A stretch of DNA of 64,000 bases from Methanoregula sp. (lineage in GTDB: Archaea > Halobacteriota > Methanomicrobia > Methanomicrobiales > Methanospirillaceae). Every line of letters starts with the position of its first letter. Positions within the stretch are counted from its first letter, which is position 1. The stretch lies in NCBI GenBank assembly GCA_030694985.1, contig JAUYTV010000037.1:124001-188000 (forward strand), written 5' to 3'. Under the pieces are notes generated by a model. The model was not told the origin of the DNA. It searched no databases and was given only the letters and a program-made list of their open reading frames with translations. Positions 10,061 through 23,793 of the stretch are shown one piece after another. The translations under genes were made by a program, and so were the position numbers.

Positions 10061-10179
10061 AAATATTGTATTGAATGTTCATTTGATCCAATAAATAATG
10101 CACATTGGGTAAGGATCTATTCAGTTTGAATCCCGCTTTTGCTACGGGAATTAGGATTTTAAAAATCAAAAAAAGAAAA

Positions 10180-10656
10180 CTATAACTGAGCCTGCTCATC
10201 AGCCGGCTGATCATCTGTCGGCTTTTGGAGGATCTGCACATCAATAATATCGTAATGGCGCTGGGAAAGTTTCTTTGCCTTAAAGATGTTCTTTCCGTCC
10301 TTTCCAATCGCAATTCCCCGGTCTGCGTCACTGACTTCGACCTGCACCGTCTGCTCGCCGGGTTCGCCTTCAAAGAGCAGCGAAGTGACCTGTGCGGGTA
10401 AGAAACAGTTCTTGATGAACTGTTCGACATTGTTGTTGTACTCAACAACTTCGATCTTCTTTCCCATCACTTCGGAAGCCTTCTTGATCGAAGCTCCCTT
10501 CTTACCGATCGCAAGCCCCATATCACCGGGATTTATCACAAAGATAAGGCGGGCGTTCCGGTCATCCATCACACAGTCGCGGCTTCCTGCGCCAGTCAGG
10601 CTCTCGAACTGGGAGATCAGGCGCATACAGTCTTCGGTAAGTACTACTTCGCCCAT
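10180..10656 (-). CDS. nusA: NusA-like KH-domain transcription factor
   Basis: Two KH domains (VINPGDMGLAIGKKGASIKKA, GIAIGKDGKNIFKAK), located 3' of rpl30e. Confidence 0.93.
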   Translation of the reverse strand: MGEVVLTEDCMRLISQFESLTGAGSRDCVMDDRNARLIFVINPGDMGLAIGKKGASIKKASEVMGKKIEVVEYNNNVEQFIKNCFLPAQVTSLLFEGEPGEQTVQVEVSDADRGIAIGKDGKNIFKAKKLSQRHYDIIDVQILQKPTDDQPADEQAQL

Positions 10657-10660
10657 ATTA

Positions 10661-10957
10661 TCATGCCCTCTTTAAGGACAGGATATCTGATTCGCCGGGG
10701 CTGATGATTGCAAGCGTGCTCACCATGAACGGCTTTCCGCAGGCTTTTCCGAGCGCAACGCTGGACCCTTCAAAGGTGTGAATGAAGAGATTCTCTGTAG
10801 CAGTAATTTTTGCCTTGAAGGCTGCCGGGCAGTTACCTGCAATAACGATCATCTGGGCTTTGCCTTCTTTTACGCATTTTTCTGTGTTGTTCTGGCCAAG
10901 AATTACATTTCCGGTCTTTATGGCCCTTCTTAGTGATGCATTAAAATCCATGTACAA
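10661..10957 (-). CDS. rpl30e: Ribosomal protein L30e
   Basis: NASLRRAIKTGNVILGQNNTEKCVKEGKAQMIVIAGNCPAAFK. Confidence 0.93.
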   Translation of the reverse strand: MYMDFNASLRRAIKTGNVILGQNNTEKCVKEGKAQMIVIAGNCPAAFKAKITATENLFIHTFEGSSVALGKACGKPFMVSTLAIISPGESDILSLKRA

Positions 10958-10971
10958 TTCCTCTTAAAATT

Positions 10972-14789
<3,818 letters not shown>

Positions 14790-14790
14790 C

Positions 14791-16605
14791 TTACACCACG
14801 TCCTGTAATTTCAACCTGGGTGCAATTCCCATACTCTTCATCTCATCTAACAGGAGCTTGAATGCATAGCTCATCTCAACCGAGTAGATGTCGGTCTCGT
14901 TGCCACACGCAAGGCAGCGGGTCATGTTGCGCCTGCGGTCAAGCATTGCAACCATACCGCAGTGTGCGCAGACATATTCCATCACCTTATCTGACTCATC
15001 GAGCAGGCGCTCTTTTAATGCCATTGCCGCACCGTGTCCGATCATGACATCGCGTTCCATCTCACCAAACCGGAGACCGCCTTCACGGGCACGTCCTTCT
15101 GTTGGCTGGCGGGTGAGCACCTGCACAGGTCCACGGGAGCGTGCGTGCATCTTTGCCGATACCATGTGGTAGAGTTTCTGGTAGTAGATCACACCGATGT
15201 AGACATCGGCCTTGAACTGCTTGCCGGTGATACCGTCATACATGATCTCGCGGCCATTGTGGGAGAATCCGAGATTCTTTAATGATGCACGGATATTTGC
15301 CTCACTCTCGCCACCAAATGCGGTGCCGTTGATACGTCTTCCTTCAAGCGACCCGACTTTGCCTCCGATCATCTCAAGCATGTGACCGACAGTCATTCGG
15401 CTCGGGATTGCGTGGGGGTTGATCACAAGGTCAGGACATTGTCCGCTCTCGGTAAATGGCATATCTTCCTGCGGTGCGATCAGACCGATAACACCTTTCT
15501 GACCGTGCCGGGATGCAAACTTGTCGCCGACTTCCGGTATACGGAGGTCTCTTGTGCGCACCTTGACCAGCCGGGAGCTGTTCTCCCCCTCGGTGATGAT
15601 CACCGTGTCGACAATGCCGTGCTCGTTGCTGCGCATGGTTACTGAGGTGTCGCGGCGCTTCTCTACAGCGATCAATTCACCGGTTGGTTCTTCCAGGAAC
15701 CGTGGCGGGGAAGTCTTTCCGATCAGTACATCTTTTTCGGCAACAACCGTTTCAGGGTTAATCACGCCATCTTCATCGAGATTCTTGTAAGAGTCGGCAC
15801 CGTGCGCACCGGCAACTTCTTCTTCAGGGACTTCGATGCGGTCGATCTGTCCGCCAGGATAGCGGCGTTCTTCGCCTTCATAGGTACGGAAGAAGTGGGA
15901 TCGCCCGAGTCCGCGTTCGATAGACGCCTTGTTAAAGATGAGCGCATCTTCAATATTGTAGCCTTCATAGGAGATGATCGCAACAACAAAGTTCTGTCCT
16001 GCAGGCCGGTCATCCGAGCCAATCAGTTCAGAAGTCTGGGTGTGAGTGAGCGGTTTTTGCGTATAGTGGAGCAGGTGACCCCGGGTATCGGGGCGGAGCT
16101 TCATATTGGCGCATCCAAAACCGAGCGCCTGCTTGACCATTCCTGCACCCATTGTTACACGCGGACTGGCATTGTGCTCCGGAAACGGAACGTGTGCGGC
16201 ACCGATACCAAGGATCAGGGAGGGGTCAATCTCAAGGTGTGTGTGGGCGGGTGTGATCTTATCAAAGTGCATGGCAATGAGAAGATCCTCTTCTTCTTCA
16301 GCATCGAGAAACTCTATCATACCGCGCTGGACAAACCAGTTGATATCGATCTCTTTTTTGGCAAGTTTTGCAAGATCTGCATCGGTGATGATCGGTTCTC
16401 CGTTCTTTAAGACAATCAGCGGGCGCCGGGCCCTGCCCTGGTCGGTGAGGATCACGACATCGCCGTTGTATTCCTTGTAAGAAACATTCACTTCGGGAGC
16501 AACTTCTCCCTTACGGCGCATGGCCCGGATACTGGCAACCAGTGCTTTTGGGTCATTGTGGAGTCCGACAAGTGCACCGTCAACAAACACGCGTGATTTT
16601 TTCAT
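14791..16605 (-). CDS. rpoB1: DNA-directed RNA polymerase subunit B'
   Basis: [38 protein letters not shown]-terminal zinc motif [23 protein letters not shown]. Confidence 0.98.
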   Translation of the reverse strand: MKKSRVFVDGALVGLHNDPKALVASIRAMRRKGEVAPEVNVSYKEYNGDVVILTDQGRARRPLIVLKNGEPIITDADLAKLAKKEIDINWFVQRGMIEFLDAEEEEDLLIAMHFDKITPAHTHLEIDPSLILGIGAAHVPFPEHNASPRVTMGAGMVKQALGFGCANMKLRPDTRGHLLHYTQKPLTHTQTSELIGSDDRPAGQNFVVAIISYEGYNIEDALIFNKASIERGLGRSHFFRTYEGEERRYPGGQIDRIEVPEEEVAGAHGADSYKNLDEDGVINPETVVAEKDVLIGKTSPPRFLEEPTGELIAVEKRRDTSVTMRSNEHGIVDTVIITEGENSSRLVKVRTRDLRIPEVGDKFASRHGQKGVIGLIAPQEDMPFTESGQCPDLVINPHAIPSRMTVGHMLEMIGGKVGSLEGRRINGTAFGGESEANIRASLKNLGFSHNGREIMYDGITGKQFKADVYIGVIYYQKLYHMVSAKMHARSRGPVQVLTRQPTEGRAREGGLRFGEMERDVMIGHGAAMALKERLLDESDKVMEYVCAHCGMVAMLDRRRNMTRCLACGNETDIYSVEMSYAFKLLLDEMKSMGIAPRLKLQDVV

Positions 16606-18161
16606 CGTGACTCTCCCTTGATCGGTTCAACATCAAGGTTGTGCAGGATCTGCAGGATCTGATCTTCGTTATCTACCCCTTTGCTGATCTCAACCATCTG
16701 GGCGAAGTTCTTGACAAGCCCACAATTCGGACCTTCTGGTGTTTCGCTTGGGCAGATCCGGCCCCACTGGGTCGGGTGCAGGTCACGGGCCTCGAAATGT
16801 GGCTGTGAACGTGAGAGTGGTGAGATCACGCGGCGCAGGTGCGAGAGCACGGCCATGTGGTCGATGCGATCGAGGAGTTGTGAGACACCGGTTCTTCCGC
16901 CCACCCAGTTACCGGTGGCAAGCGGGTGCAGCAGGCGCTCAGTCAGCACATCGGCCCGCACGGCAGTCCCAATCGAGAGATCGCGGTGACGCATGCTGGC
17001 GCGTTCGAGCTGGTACTTGATGTCGCGGGTAAGCCGGTTTAAGGAGATACGGAAGAGATCTTCCATTAAATCTCCGGCAAGTTTCAACCGCTTGTTGGAG
17101 TAGTGGTCCTTGTCATCGATCCTGCGCTTGTCGAGCACGAGATCGAAACAGGCCTCTGCCATGCGCCCGAGGAAGTGGCCCTTTGCAAGCCGGACCGAGA
17201 GGATCATTTCGTGATATCCCTCGTCGCCTTCCTTTAAGTTGGCTGGCATGGAGTAGTTGAGATGGGGCAGGAGATAGTTGTCGAGCACGAACTCCGCCCG
17301 CTTGCGCTGGTAATCCTTTGTCTGGTTGGGTGCCAGTTTCTTACCCACATACATAATACCGCCATCAACCGAATCGCATTCACTCTCTTCGAGATTCTGC
17401 ATCATGAAGGTCAGGATATCTTCATCGGTTGAGACCGCATTGACAACTTCCTGGTCATTGATCATGCCCAGTGCACGCATCAGGTCGACAAATTTCAGGT
17501 GTCCGGCAACCGAGGGGAACGAGACTTCAAGCAGGTTCTTCTTGTTGCGTTCAACAACCACCAGTGCACGGTATCCCCGAAACTGCGAGAACACCTTGGC
17601 TACATAGATAGGCTCATTGTATCGCTCGGTGGACTCGGTCATGATCTTGTTAGACGCCAGGTCTTCTAAGGTCATGAGCACACGCTCGGTACCGTTAACA
17701 ATGAAATATCCGCCCGGATCGAATGCATCCTCACCTTTGGCAACGCGCTGCTCGTCATTCATGCCATAAAGGTTGCAGGATGTTGAGCCGATCATGACAG
17801 GGAGCTGTCCGATCGTAGTAACGATCGGTTCCTGCCGGTCTTCACCATGCACAAGGGTGAGGCCCAGCTGGATAGGGGCTGCATACGTCAGGTTGCGCAG
17901 GCGTGCCTCGCAGGGATAAAGTTCGCTCTGCGAACCATCCGCTTCCCGGACGAGCGGCTTTTTTACCGTTATTTCGCCGAGTTCTACCCAGACTGCTTCG
18001 TTGTTCTTGCCCCGGTTCTCAATATCCGTCTCAATAATCTGCGTCTCTTTTACCACTTTTTGCAATTTATACTTCAGGAAATAGTTATAGGAGTCAAGCT
18101 GGTGGCGCGCAACATGCTCCCGTGAAAAATACGCCCTCGATAAAATACTTCTGTCAATCAG
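16602..18161 (-). CDS. rpoB2: DNA-directed RNA polymerase subunit B'' (start codon uncertain; ORF track begins at TTG 18065)
   Basis: [56 protein letters not shown]; in-frame homologous-looking N-terminus [37 protein letters not shown] extends upstream of 18065. Confidence 0.93.
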   Translation of the reverse strand: MIDRSILSRAYFSREHVARHQLDSYNYFLKYKLQKVVKETQIIETDIENRGKNNEAVWVELGEITVKKPLVREADGSQSELYPCEARLRNLTYAAPIQLGLTLVHGEDRQEPIVTTIGQLPVMIGSTSCNLYGMNDEQRVAKGEDAFDPGGYFIVNGTERVLMTLEDLASNKIMTESTERYNEPIYVAKVFSQFRGYRALVVVERNKKNLLEVSFPSVAGHLKFVDLMRALGMINDQEVVNAVSTDEDILTFMMQNLEESECDSVDGGIMYVGKKLAPNQTKDYQRKRAEFVLDNYLLPHLNYSMPANLKEGDEGYHEMILSVRLAKGHFLGRMAEACFDLVLDKRRIDDKDHYSNKRLKLAGDLMEDLFRISLNRLTRDIKYQLERASMRHRDLSIGTAVRADVLTERLLHPLATGNWVGGRTGVSQLLDRIDHMAVLSHLRRVISPLSRSQPHFEARDLHPTQWGRICPSETPEGPNCGLVKNFAQMVEISKGVDNEDQILQILHNLDVEPIKGESR

Positions 18162-18180
18162 ACTTAAAACCCCCCCGGAT

Positions 18181-18432
18181 TTATTTCTTGGGTCTCTTTA
18201 CCACGAGACGGAACGATTCAGCTCTTCCGGCTGTATGGCTCACACGGATAATTCTTATCACATCATCGGCTTCTGCGCCGATCACTTTGACTGCTGGATC
18301 GTCATGGAATACTTTTGGTAATTGTTCGGTTGTTATGTTGTAAGTGGTGAGAAGCGCAGAAACCTCCTCCTCACTCATAATTTCATGGTCTGGCACCATA
18401 TCGTGCTTCAACACATTAAGTTTGGTGCTCAA
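18181..18432 (-). CDS. rpoH: DNA-directed RNA polymerase subunit H
   Basis: [59 protein letters not shown]. Confidence 0.95.
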   Translation of the reverse strand: MSTKLNVLKHDMVPDHEIMSEEEVSALLTTYNITTEQLPKVFHDDPAVKVIGAEADDVIRIIRVSHTAGRAESFRLVVKRPKK

Positions 18433-18481
18433 TGAAAAACCCCCTCCCGCATAAACAAATTTCCTCTCAGATGTATCACCG

Positions 18482-18505
18482 CAAAAAACCCACGATTGCT
18501 CGTGG
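18482..18505 (-). terminator. Hairpin plus T-run between tRNA-Lys and rpoH
   Basis: Minus-strand CCACGA-GCAA-TCGTGG stem-loop followed by GTTTTTTGC. Confidence 0.55.
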
Positions 18506-18508
18506 CAA

Positions 18509-18582
18509 CGGGCCCGGAGGGATTTGAACCCCCGACCACCTGGTTAAAAGCCAGGCGCTCTACCGAACTGAGCTACGAACCC
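18509..18582 (-). tRNA. tRNA-Lys (TTT)
   Basis: Reverse complement GGGTTCGTAGCTCAGTTCGGTAGAGCGCCTGGCTTTTAACCAGGTGGTCGGGGGTTCAAATCCCTCCGGGCCCG folds as cloverleaf, loop CTTTTAA. Confidence 0.93.
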
Positions 18583-18666
18583 AATATGGAATAAGATGTA
18601 CAGCATTATAACAATGTAAGAAAACTATATAAATATTTTCCCGGTTTTATTCGATTCAACCAAACG

Positions 18667-19296
18667 TCAGGCAGCTTTTGCAAACTTTTCGTTGATCTCT
18701 TTTAAGCGAATCTCGTCAGTCTTAATCTTCTGGTCGAGTTTGTTAATCGACAGGAGATCGTCTTCAGGTACCGCGTGGCCGGGGTTATTCATGCCGCTTG
18801 CATTTTTCAAAACTTCAAGAAGGTTTTTGTCCACTTCGATACTCTTGCGGAGCGCGGAGTATTCGGAAATAATTGCAGCATCCTGACCGGCATCCTTTGC
18901 TACCCCGGCTTCCAGTTTCACGCTGCTGCGACGCTCAAAGATCTGCTTTATCGAGTTGAGGAGTTGGGCCGGATTGACGGGTTTTGAGACAAAATCCTCA
19001 ATATTTAAGCTATGCTCCTGTGCCTCTTCGGGAGTGATCTTTTTTGCCGAGAACATGAGTACGGGAAGATCACGGGTTTCCGGGTTAGCCTTGATCTTCT
19101 CTAGTGTTTCCCATCCATCCATCGGCTCCATCATGATATCGAGCAGGATGAGGTCGGGTTTGTTGCCAGTAAGAATGGATATGGCTTCATCCCCCCCATG
19201 GGCGGCAATTGGTTTGAAACCTTTTCTTTTTAAAAGGGCTACAAGACCATCGACAATATAGGGGCTGTCATCAACAATCAGAATTGAATCATTCAC
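18667..19296 (-). CDS. Response regulator: CheY-like receiver + C-terminal helical extension
   Basis: ILIVDDSPYIVDGL, DLILLDIMMEPMDGWETLEKIK, PVLMFSAKK, VSKPVNPAQLL. Confidence 0.9.
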   Translation of the reverse strand: MNDSILIVDDSPYIVDGLVALLKRKGFKPIAAHGGDEAISILTGNKPDLILLDIMMEPMDGWETLEKIKANPETRDLPVLMFSAKKITPEEAQEHSLNIEDFVSKPVNPAQLLNSIKQIFERRSSVKLEAGVAKDAGQDAAIISEYSALRKSIEVDKNLLEVLKNASGMNNPGHAVPEDDLLSINKLDQKIKTDEIRLKEINEKFAKAA

Positions 19297-19433
19297 GCTA
19301 ATAGTCCCTCATGTACTCCTATATAAACCGCGGATTTGTCATCAATAGCAGGCACTTGTCTGAGATCCGGATGCAGGGTAATATTATTCCTTATAGTATT
19401 CATAGGTTGATGTAAATAAATTCGGGGAACTGA

Positions 19434-20069
19434 TTATTTTTCTGCAGACGTCCCCGAGAGTTCGCCTTTTATCTGCTGGAGCCGGCTATCCTGGAATTTT
19501 ATATTCATCTCCATGCTCTTTATTGCACGGGATATCTCATCGCTGACACGGACTTTTGAATCATTGAAGTTGTAGGTGGTTTCAAGGATCTTCATTAAGC
19601 GCTTGTTCACATCGATGCTCTTGGCCAGGCGGGCATATTCGGTGATGATCTCGGCATCGAAACCCGATTGTTTTGCCATATCCATATCGGATCTGATGGA
19701 CTGCCGGCGATTGAGCACATGTTCGATCGCATCGTAGAGTTCGCGGTGGGTGATGGGTTTTAAAACGTAATCTTCAATGTAGATACCATATTCCTGGGCT
19801 TCTGAAGGAGTCAGCTGTTTTGCCGTGAGCATGAGTACCGGGATCTCTTTTGTCCCCGGATTTTCCTTAACCTTTTCAAGCGTCTCCCACCCATCCATCG
19901 GTTCCATCATTATGTCGAGAAGGATCAGATCGGGAGTGACCGTCTTTAAAATCTCTAAACACTCTTCACCGCCGTATGCAGCAACTGTACGGTATCCGCC
20001 CCTCTCCAGCATGGTAACAAAGACATCGACGATAAATGGGCTGTCATCGACAACAAGTATTGTAAACAT
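19434..20069 (-). CDS. Response regulator, paralog of the 18667 gene
   Basis: ILVVDDSPFIVDVFV, DLILLDIMMEPMDGWETLEKVKENPGTKEIPVLMLTAKQ; similar C-terminal extension. Confidence 0.9.
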   Translation of the reverse strand: MFTILVVDDSPFIVDVFVTMLERGGYRTVAAYGGEECLEILKTVTPDLILLDIMMEPMDGWETLEKVKENPGTKEIPVLMLTAKQLTPSEAQEYGIYIEDYVLKPITHRELYDAIEHVLNRRQSIRSDMDMAKQSGFDAEIITEYARLAKSIDVNKRLMKILETTYNFNDSKVRVSDEISRAIKSMEMNIKFQDSRLQQIKGELSGTSAEK

Positions 20070-20428
20070 TACATAACCTCCCCGATCTTTTTGGCAACTG
20101 TCTGCATCTCTGTATGCACTTTGTCTGCATCAGTTTTATGTCTGACGATTGCAGTGATAAGGAAATTTTCCCCGGCACCCATGACAATAACGGATGTATC
20201 CTGTGCACGTATCGTCACGGACTCCATGGTCTTTAACTTGATTAAACTCCCAACAGACTCCGCTGACGCAAGGATGGTGGCAGACAGCGCACCAAACCAC
20301 GGTTCATTCATTTCCTGGTCGAAAAATTTTCCTCCGATGATTCCATCACGGGATACGAGGGCACATGCTGAAACCCCTTCAATCGCCTTAATCTTATCGA
20401 TAAATACAGAGATCTTCTCTTTCAACAT
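20069..20428 (-). CDS. Roadblock/LC7 domain protein
   Basis: FIDKIKAIEGVSACALVSRDGIIGGKFF...; TAATG overlap with the downstream receiver gene. Confidence 0.8.
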   Translation of the reverse strand: MLKEKISVFIDKIKAIEGVSACALVSRDGIIGGKFFDQEMNEPWFGALSATILASAESVGSLIKLKTMESVTIRAQDTSVIVMGAGENFLITAIVRHKTDADKVHTEMQTVAKKIGEVM

Positions 20429-20635
20429 GAACCGGCTCCTGTTGCACTACCCTTATCTAATTGATAATACCTGATGGAAGCATATATACATATTGCTTTT
20501 CCTTTTTTATAAACGATACAAAAGTATCCGGTATTTTTATCGAATTTATCCTTAAACTTCTCCTGTGTTACCATTTTAACAAAGGTGCGTAACAACCCTT
20601 ATCTTTCGCGCTGGCTGCGCTGCACGCTGCAATAA

Positions 20636-20650
20636 GCATATATATATATG
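20636..20650 (+). promoter_or_regulatory. Candidate TATA box upstream of minD
   Basis: gcatatatatatatg about 34-48 nt 5' of ATG 20684. Confidence 0.4.
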
Positions 20651-20683
20651 ACTTACCCCAATCAGAGCAATTAAGAATTTCTG

Positions 20684-21463
20684 ATGATCCGTGCATATAC
20701 CATTACTTCTGGAAAAGGCGGAGTGGGAAAGACCACAATAACTGTGAATCTCGGGATATCACTTGCTCTTCTTGGCCGTGAGACCTATATCCTTGATGCC
20801 GATATCGGTATGGCAAACATGGCACTTGTCCTTGGCATGGACGAAATACCGGTCACACTGCATGAGGTGCTGGCGGGAAAAGCAGATATTGAAGATGCAA
20901 TTTATGATGGCCCCGGGGGTGTAAAAGTTGTGCCAAGCGGCATCTCGCTCCAGGGATTCCAGCAGGCCGATCCCGATAAACTAAGGGACGTGATGCACCG
21001 GCTCGTAGACCGTTGTGAGTATCTCCTGATCGATGCCCCGAGCGGAATATCCAAAGAAGGTGTGGTACCACTCTCGGTTGCCGATGAAGTTATCCTCGTA
21101 GTCAACCCGGAACTTGCTTCAATGGCAGATGCGTTAAAAACCAAGATTCTCTGCGAAGTGATGGGGGGACGCGTGTACGGTGCAATCCTGAACCGGGCCG
21201 GTCTTGAGCATACAGAGATCCGTTCAAATAGTGTTGAGGATGTTTTAGGCGTCCGCGTGATCGATGTTGTCCCGGAAGATGCCAATGTCCGCAGGGCGGC
21301 TGCCTACAAAAATCCCTGCGTGCTGAAATATCCCAAAACTGATGCAACACGGGCATTCAAACGAATCGCAGCGCAGATCTCCGGAGTTGTGTACGAAGAT
21401 TCTGTAGGAGAGCCAAAAGAGGAGAGTTTTGTTGACAGGCTTGCCCGTTCAGTTTTCCGGTGA
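20684..21463 (+). CDS. minD: MinD/ParA-family cell-division ATPase
   Basis: Deviant Walker A SGKGGVGKTTITVNLG, ILDADIGMANMALVLG, LLIDAPSGI; C-terminal amphipathic SFVDRLARSVFR. Confidence 0.92.
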   Translation: MIRAYTITSGKGGVGKTTITVNLGISLALLGRETYILDADIGMANMALVLGMDEIPVTLHEVLAGKADIEDAIYDGPGGVKVVPSGISLQGFQQADPDKLRDVMHRLVDRCEYLLIDAPSGISKEGVVPLSVADEVILVVNPELASMADALKTKILCEVMGGRVYGAILNRAGLEHTEIRSNSVEDVLGVRVIDVVPEDANVRRAAAYKNPCVLKYPKTDATRAFKRIAAQISGVVYEDSVGEPKEESFVDRLARSVFR

Positions 21464-21481
21464 TACCATTTCTGGGGGATA

Positions 21482-21679
21482 ATGGCATACGAAGGATACA
21501 TGCTGGTGCTGTTTGGCGTTGTTATCATAGCACAGCAGTTCATCCTATACCTGATGTACGTGCGTATCCAGCAATTATTAAAAGAGATTAACACGGTCGA
21601 TGGTAAGATCCGGATCACCGATACGGAACTTGAAAATCTCATCACTAGAGTTGTGGAGTTCAAACGGGGCAAGATCTAA
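21482..21679 (+). CDS. Small single-TM protein with coiled-coil-like tail
   Basis: MAYEGYMLVLFGVVIIAQQFILYLMYVRIQQLLKEINTVDGKIRITDTELENLITRVVEF. Confidence 0.65.
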   Translation: MAYEGYMLVLFGVVIIAQQFILYLMYVRIQQLLKEINTVDGKIRITDTELENLITRVVEFKRGKI

Positions 21680-21749
21680 ACGAGCAAAAAAACATCCCGC
21701 TTTTTTTACAACAAGTTACATAAGGAATCTAGTCCTACATTATGAGAAC

Positions 21750-21823
21750 GGGGCCATAGGGTAGCCTGGCCATCCTAGGAGACTGGGGGTCTTCTGACCT
21801 GAGTTCAAATCTCAGTGGCCCCA
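21750..21823 (+). tRNA. tRNA-Pro (GGG)
   Basis: GGGGCCA/TGGCCCC acceptor, anticodon arm GGAGA-CTGGGGG-TCTTC, T arm CTGAG-TTCAAAT-CTCAG. Confidence 0.92.
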
Positions 21824-21847
21824 TTAAATTATTTTTCAGGCATTGTT

Positions 21848-22705
21848 ATGAAGATTACCGGCACCTGCACAGATTGTCTTATCTCCCGCGTGCGTCTGGA
21901 GTGCAGATTATGCAATGCAACGGATGCAAAGACAGCTGAGGCAGTTTTTGAATGCACAGCTCTGTTAGAAGAAATAAAAAACGCCCCGCTAAGTCATCCA
22001 CAAATCGCAAGCAGGATTCACCGCAGGGCCTACGAAATTCTGGGCACTTCCGATCCATTTGCAAAACTAAAAAGGGAGGGCAACAACCAGGCAATCGAAG
22101 TCTGCAAAAAGGTGCAGGGCGATCTGGTTACATTCCGGGATTTTGTGCTTGCAGCAGTCATTGCCAATACTTTTGATTATGGCGTGAAGGGGCACACGGT
22201 TGCAGAAGATTTTTCAGAGTTTTTCGAGCGGGAGTTTGAGAAAGGCCTGACAATTGATGATACGGATGCAATCCTCCCGCTCTGCACCAGCGTTGTATAC
22301 TTAAGCGACAACTGTGGCGAGATTGTGCTCGACCGCCTGCTCATCAAATACTTAAAATCACGGGGCGCTCATGTGACGCTTGCAGTCAAGGATGCGCCCG
22401 CCCTCAACGATGCCACCTTGCAGGATGCATGGGACTTACACCTCGATTTCATTGTAGACTGCCTCACGACAACCGGTGGCGGGGCAGAGATTGGCATCTG
22501 CATGGAAAACATTCCTGATGATTTGAGGAACGCGATTAAGCGCTGTACAATTATCATAGCAAAAGGCATGGCAAACTTCGAGTCTCTTTCAGAAATGGAG
22601 AACCTGCCCCCCGTTGCTTACCTGATGGCAGCAAAGTGCGGGCCGGTTGCAGAAGAAGCGGGCGGTGTGCCGGTTGGTTCAAAGATCGCAATGCTGCGGA
22701 AGTAA
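21848..22705 (+). CDS. DUF89/ARMT1-like damage-control phosphatase
   Basis: MKITGTCTDCLISRVRLECRLC..., VVYLSDNCGEIVLDRLLIKYL, VTLAVKDAPALNDAT; ORF-track start 21815 lies inside the tRNA. Confidence 0.85.
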   Translation: MKITGTCTDCLISRVRLECRLCNATDAKTAEAVFECTALLEEIKNAPLSHPQIASRIHRRAYEILGTSDPFAKLKREGNNQAIEVCKKVQGDLVTFRDFVLAAVIANTFDYGVKGHTVAEDFSEFFEREFEKGLTIDDTDAILPLCTSVVYLSDNCGEIVLDRLLIKYLKSRGAHVTLAVKDAPALNDATLQDAWDLHLDFIVDCLTTTGGGAEIGICMENIPDDLRNAIKRCTIIIAKGMANFESLSEMENLPPVAYLMAAKCGPVAEEAGGVPVGSKIAMLRK

Positions 22706-22994
22706 TTTTCTCGTCTGAATATTCACTCCACAGTTAAATAGACAAAGGGAAATTTTTTTGATTGGAGATTTCTTTTTGTAACGATCCCGTCTATAACTCC
22801 AATCATACAAAATGGAAAATTTTAAGATCACCAACGGCATCCGGTGCCACATTCTGGTTTTAGCATCTATCTTCGATTATTGTGTAATGCGCAACCATTA
22901 GATGTGCGAAAAATGTGATGAACTTAGCACATTCTGGTTCGAATATTGTGAGCGGGTGATTTTTATATATCCAATCTTATGAAAAATAAATCGT

Positions 22995-23105
22995 GTGGAT
23001 GTCCAGGCTTGGGAGACTGCCATTAATCGCAGGGGAGCCCGTAATGTGGGCAAAATTTGGTTGTTAACGGAATTTGGCAAAACTGCATTTGAAGATTTTG
23101 TGTAA
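22995..23105 (+). other. Short ORF or gene remnant, 36 codons
   Basis: GTG start: VDVQAWETAINRRGARNVGKIWLLTEFGKTAFEDFV*; protein-like composition in an otherwise non-coding stretch. Confidence 0.35.
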
Positions 23106-23330
23106 CTCATTTTTTAAGAAAACACCCTCTTTAAACGAAATTTATTAAGGCAACCTTTTGCTGGCAAGAATCATCGACATGCCCGGAACACCCGACTAAA
23201 ACAAGATTGTCCCGGATCACAAACACCCCCCCGCGCCCAACGGTAAATTCCCTCAGCATTTCCCATTTTTAATCCATTCTCCGCTAACCATTCCCAATAC
23301 CATTTTATCTGCACACTCCTATCATTAATC

Positions 23331-23792
23331 ATGGTACTTCCTGATCTGCAATTATCCCTGGGATGGCTGCTTATTATCGCTGGAGCTCTGCTGCTTCTTG
23401 TTGAGGTTTACAACCCGGGTTTTTTTGCAACTGTACCTGCTACCGTATTGATCATTTTAGGTGTCCTGCAACTCATGGGCGTGGATATATCCAACCCGTG
23501 GGCGGGGGGCATAATAGGCATTGTGACGGCCATCTGTGCAGCCGTTTTTACTGTCTGGATGTATGGAAAGATTACTACAGACAAGAGCCCGACGACTATC
23601 AGCCGGGATTCGTTGATTGGAATGGAAGGTTATGTGCAGAAATCTATTGATGCGACTTCAATCTCCGGTAAAGTCGTGATCGGAAGTACGGAATGGAGCG
23701 CTCGCTCGACCGGTGCCATAATTCCGGTCGGAAAGCGGGTAAAAGTGGTAAGTTCTCAAGGTGTACACATCGTAGTTGAAGAGGTAGTATAA
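23331..23792 (+). CDS. NfeD-family membrane protein
   Basis: GWLLIIAGALLLLVEVYNPGFF plus C-terminal OB-like region; adjacent to SPFH gene. Confidence 0.87.
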   Translation: MVLPDLQLSLGWLLIIAGALLLLVEVYNPGFFATVPATVLIILGVLQLMGVDISNPWAGGIIGIVTAICAAVFTVWMYGKITTDKSPTTISRDSLIGMEGYVQKSIDATSISGKVVIGSTEWSARSTGAIIPVGKRVKVVSSQGVHIVVEEVV

Positions 23793-23793
23793 C

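Noticed and set aside
20596-20640. GC-rich gctgcgctgcacgctgc stretch upstream of minD
   Set aside because: Considered as an ncRNA or operator but no convincing stem-loop or symmetric site; left as promoter-proximal sequence.
21815-21847. Upstream start of the DUF89 ORF
   Set aside because: Lies within the tRNA-Pro 3' end; MKITGTCTDC at 21848 is the sensible start.
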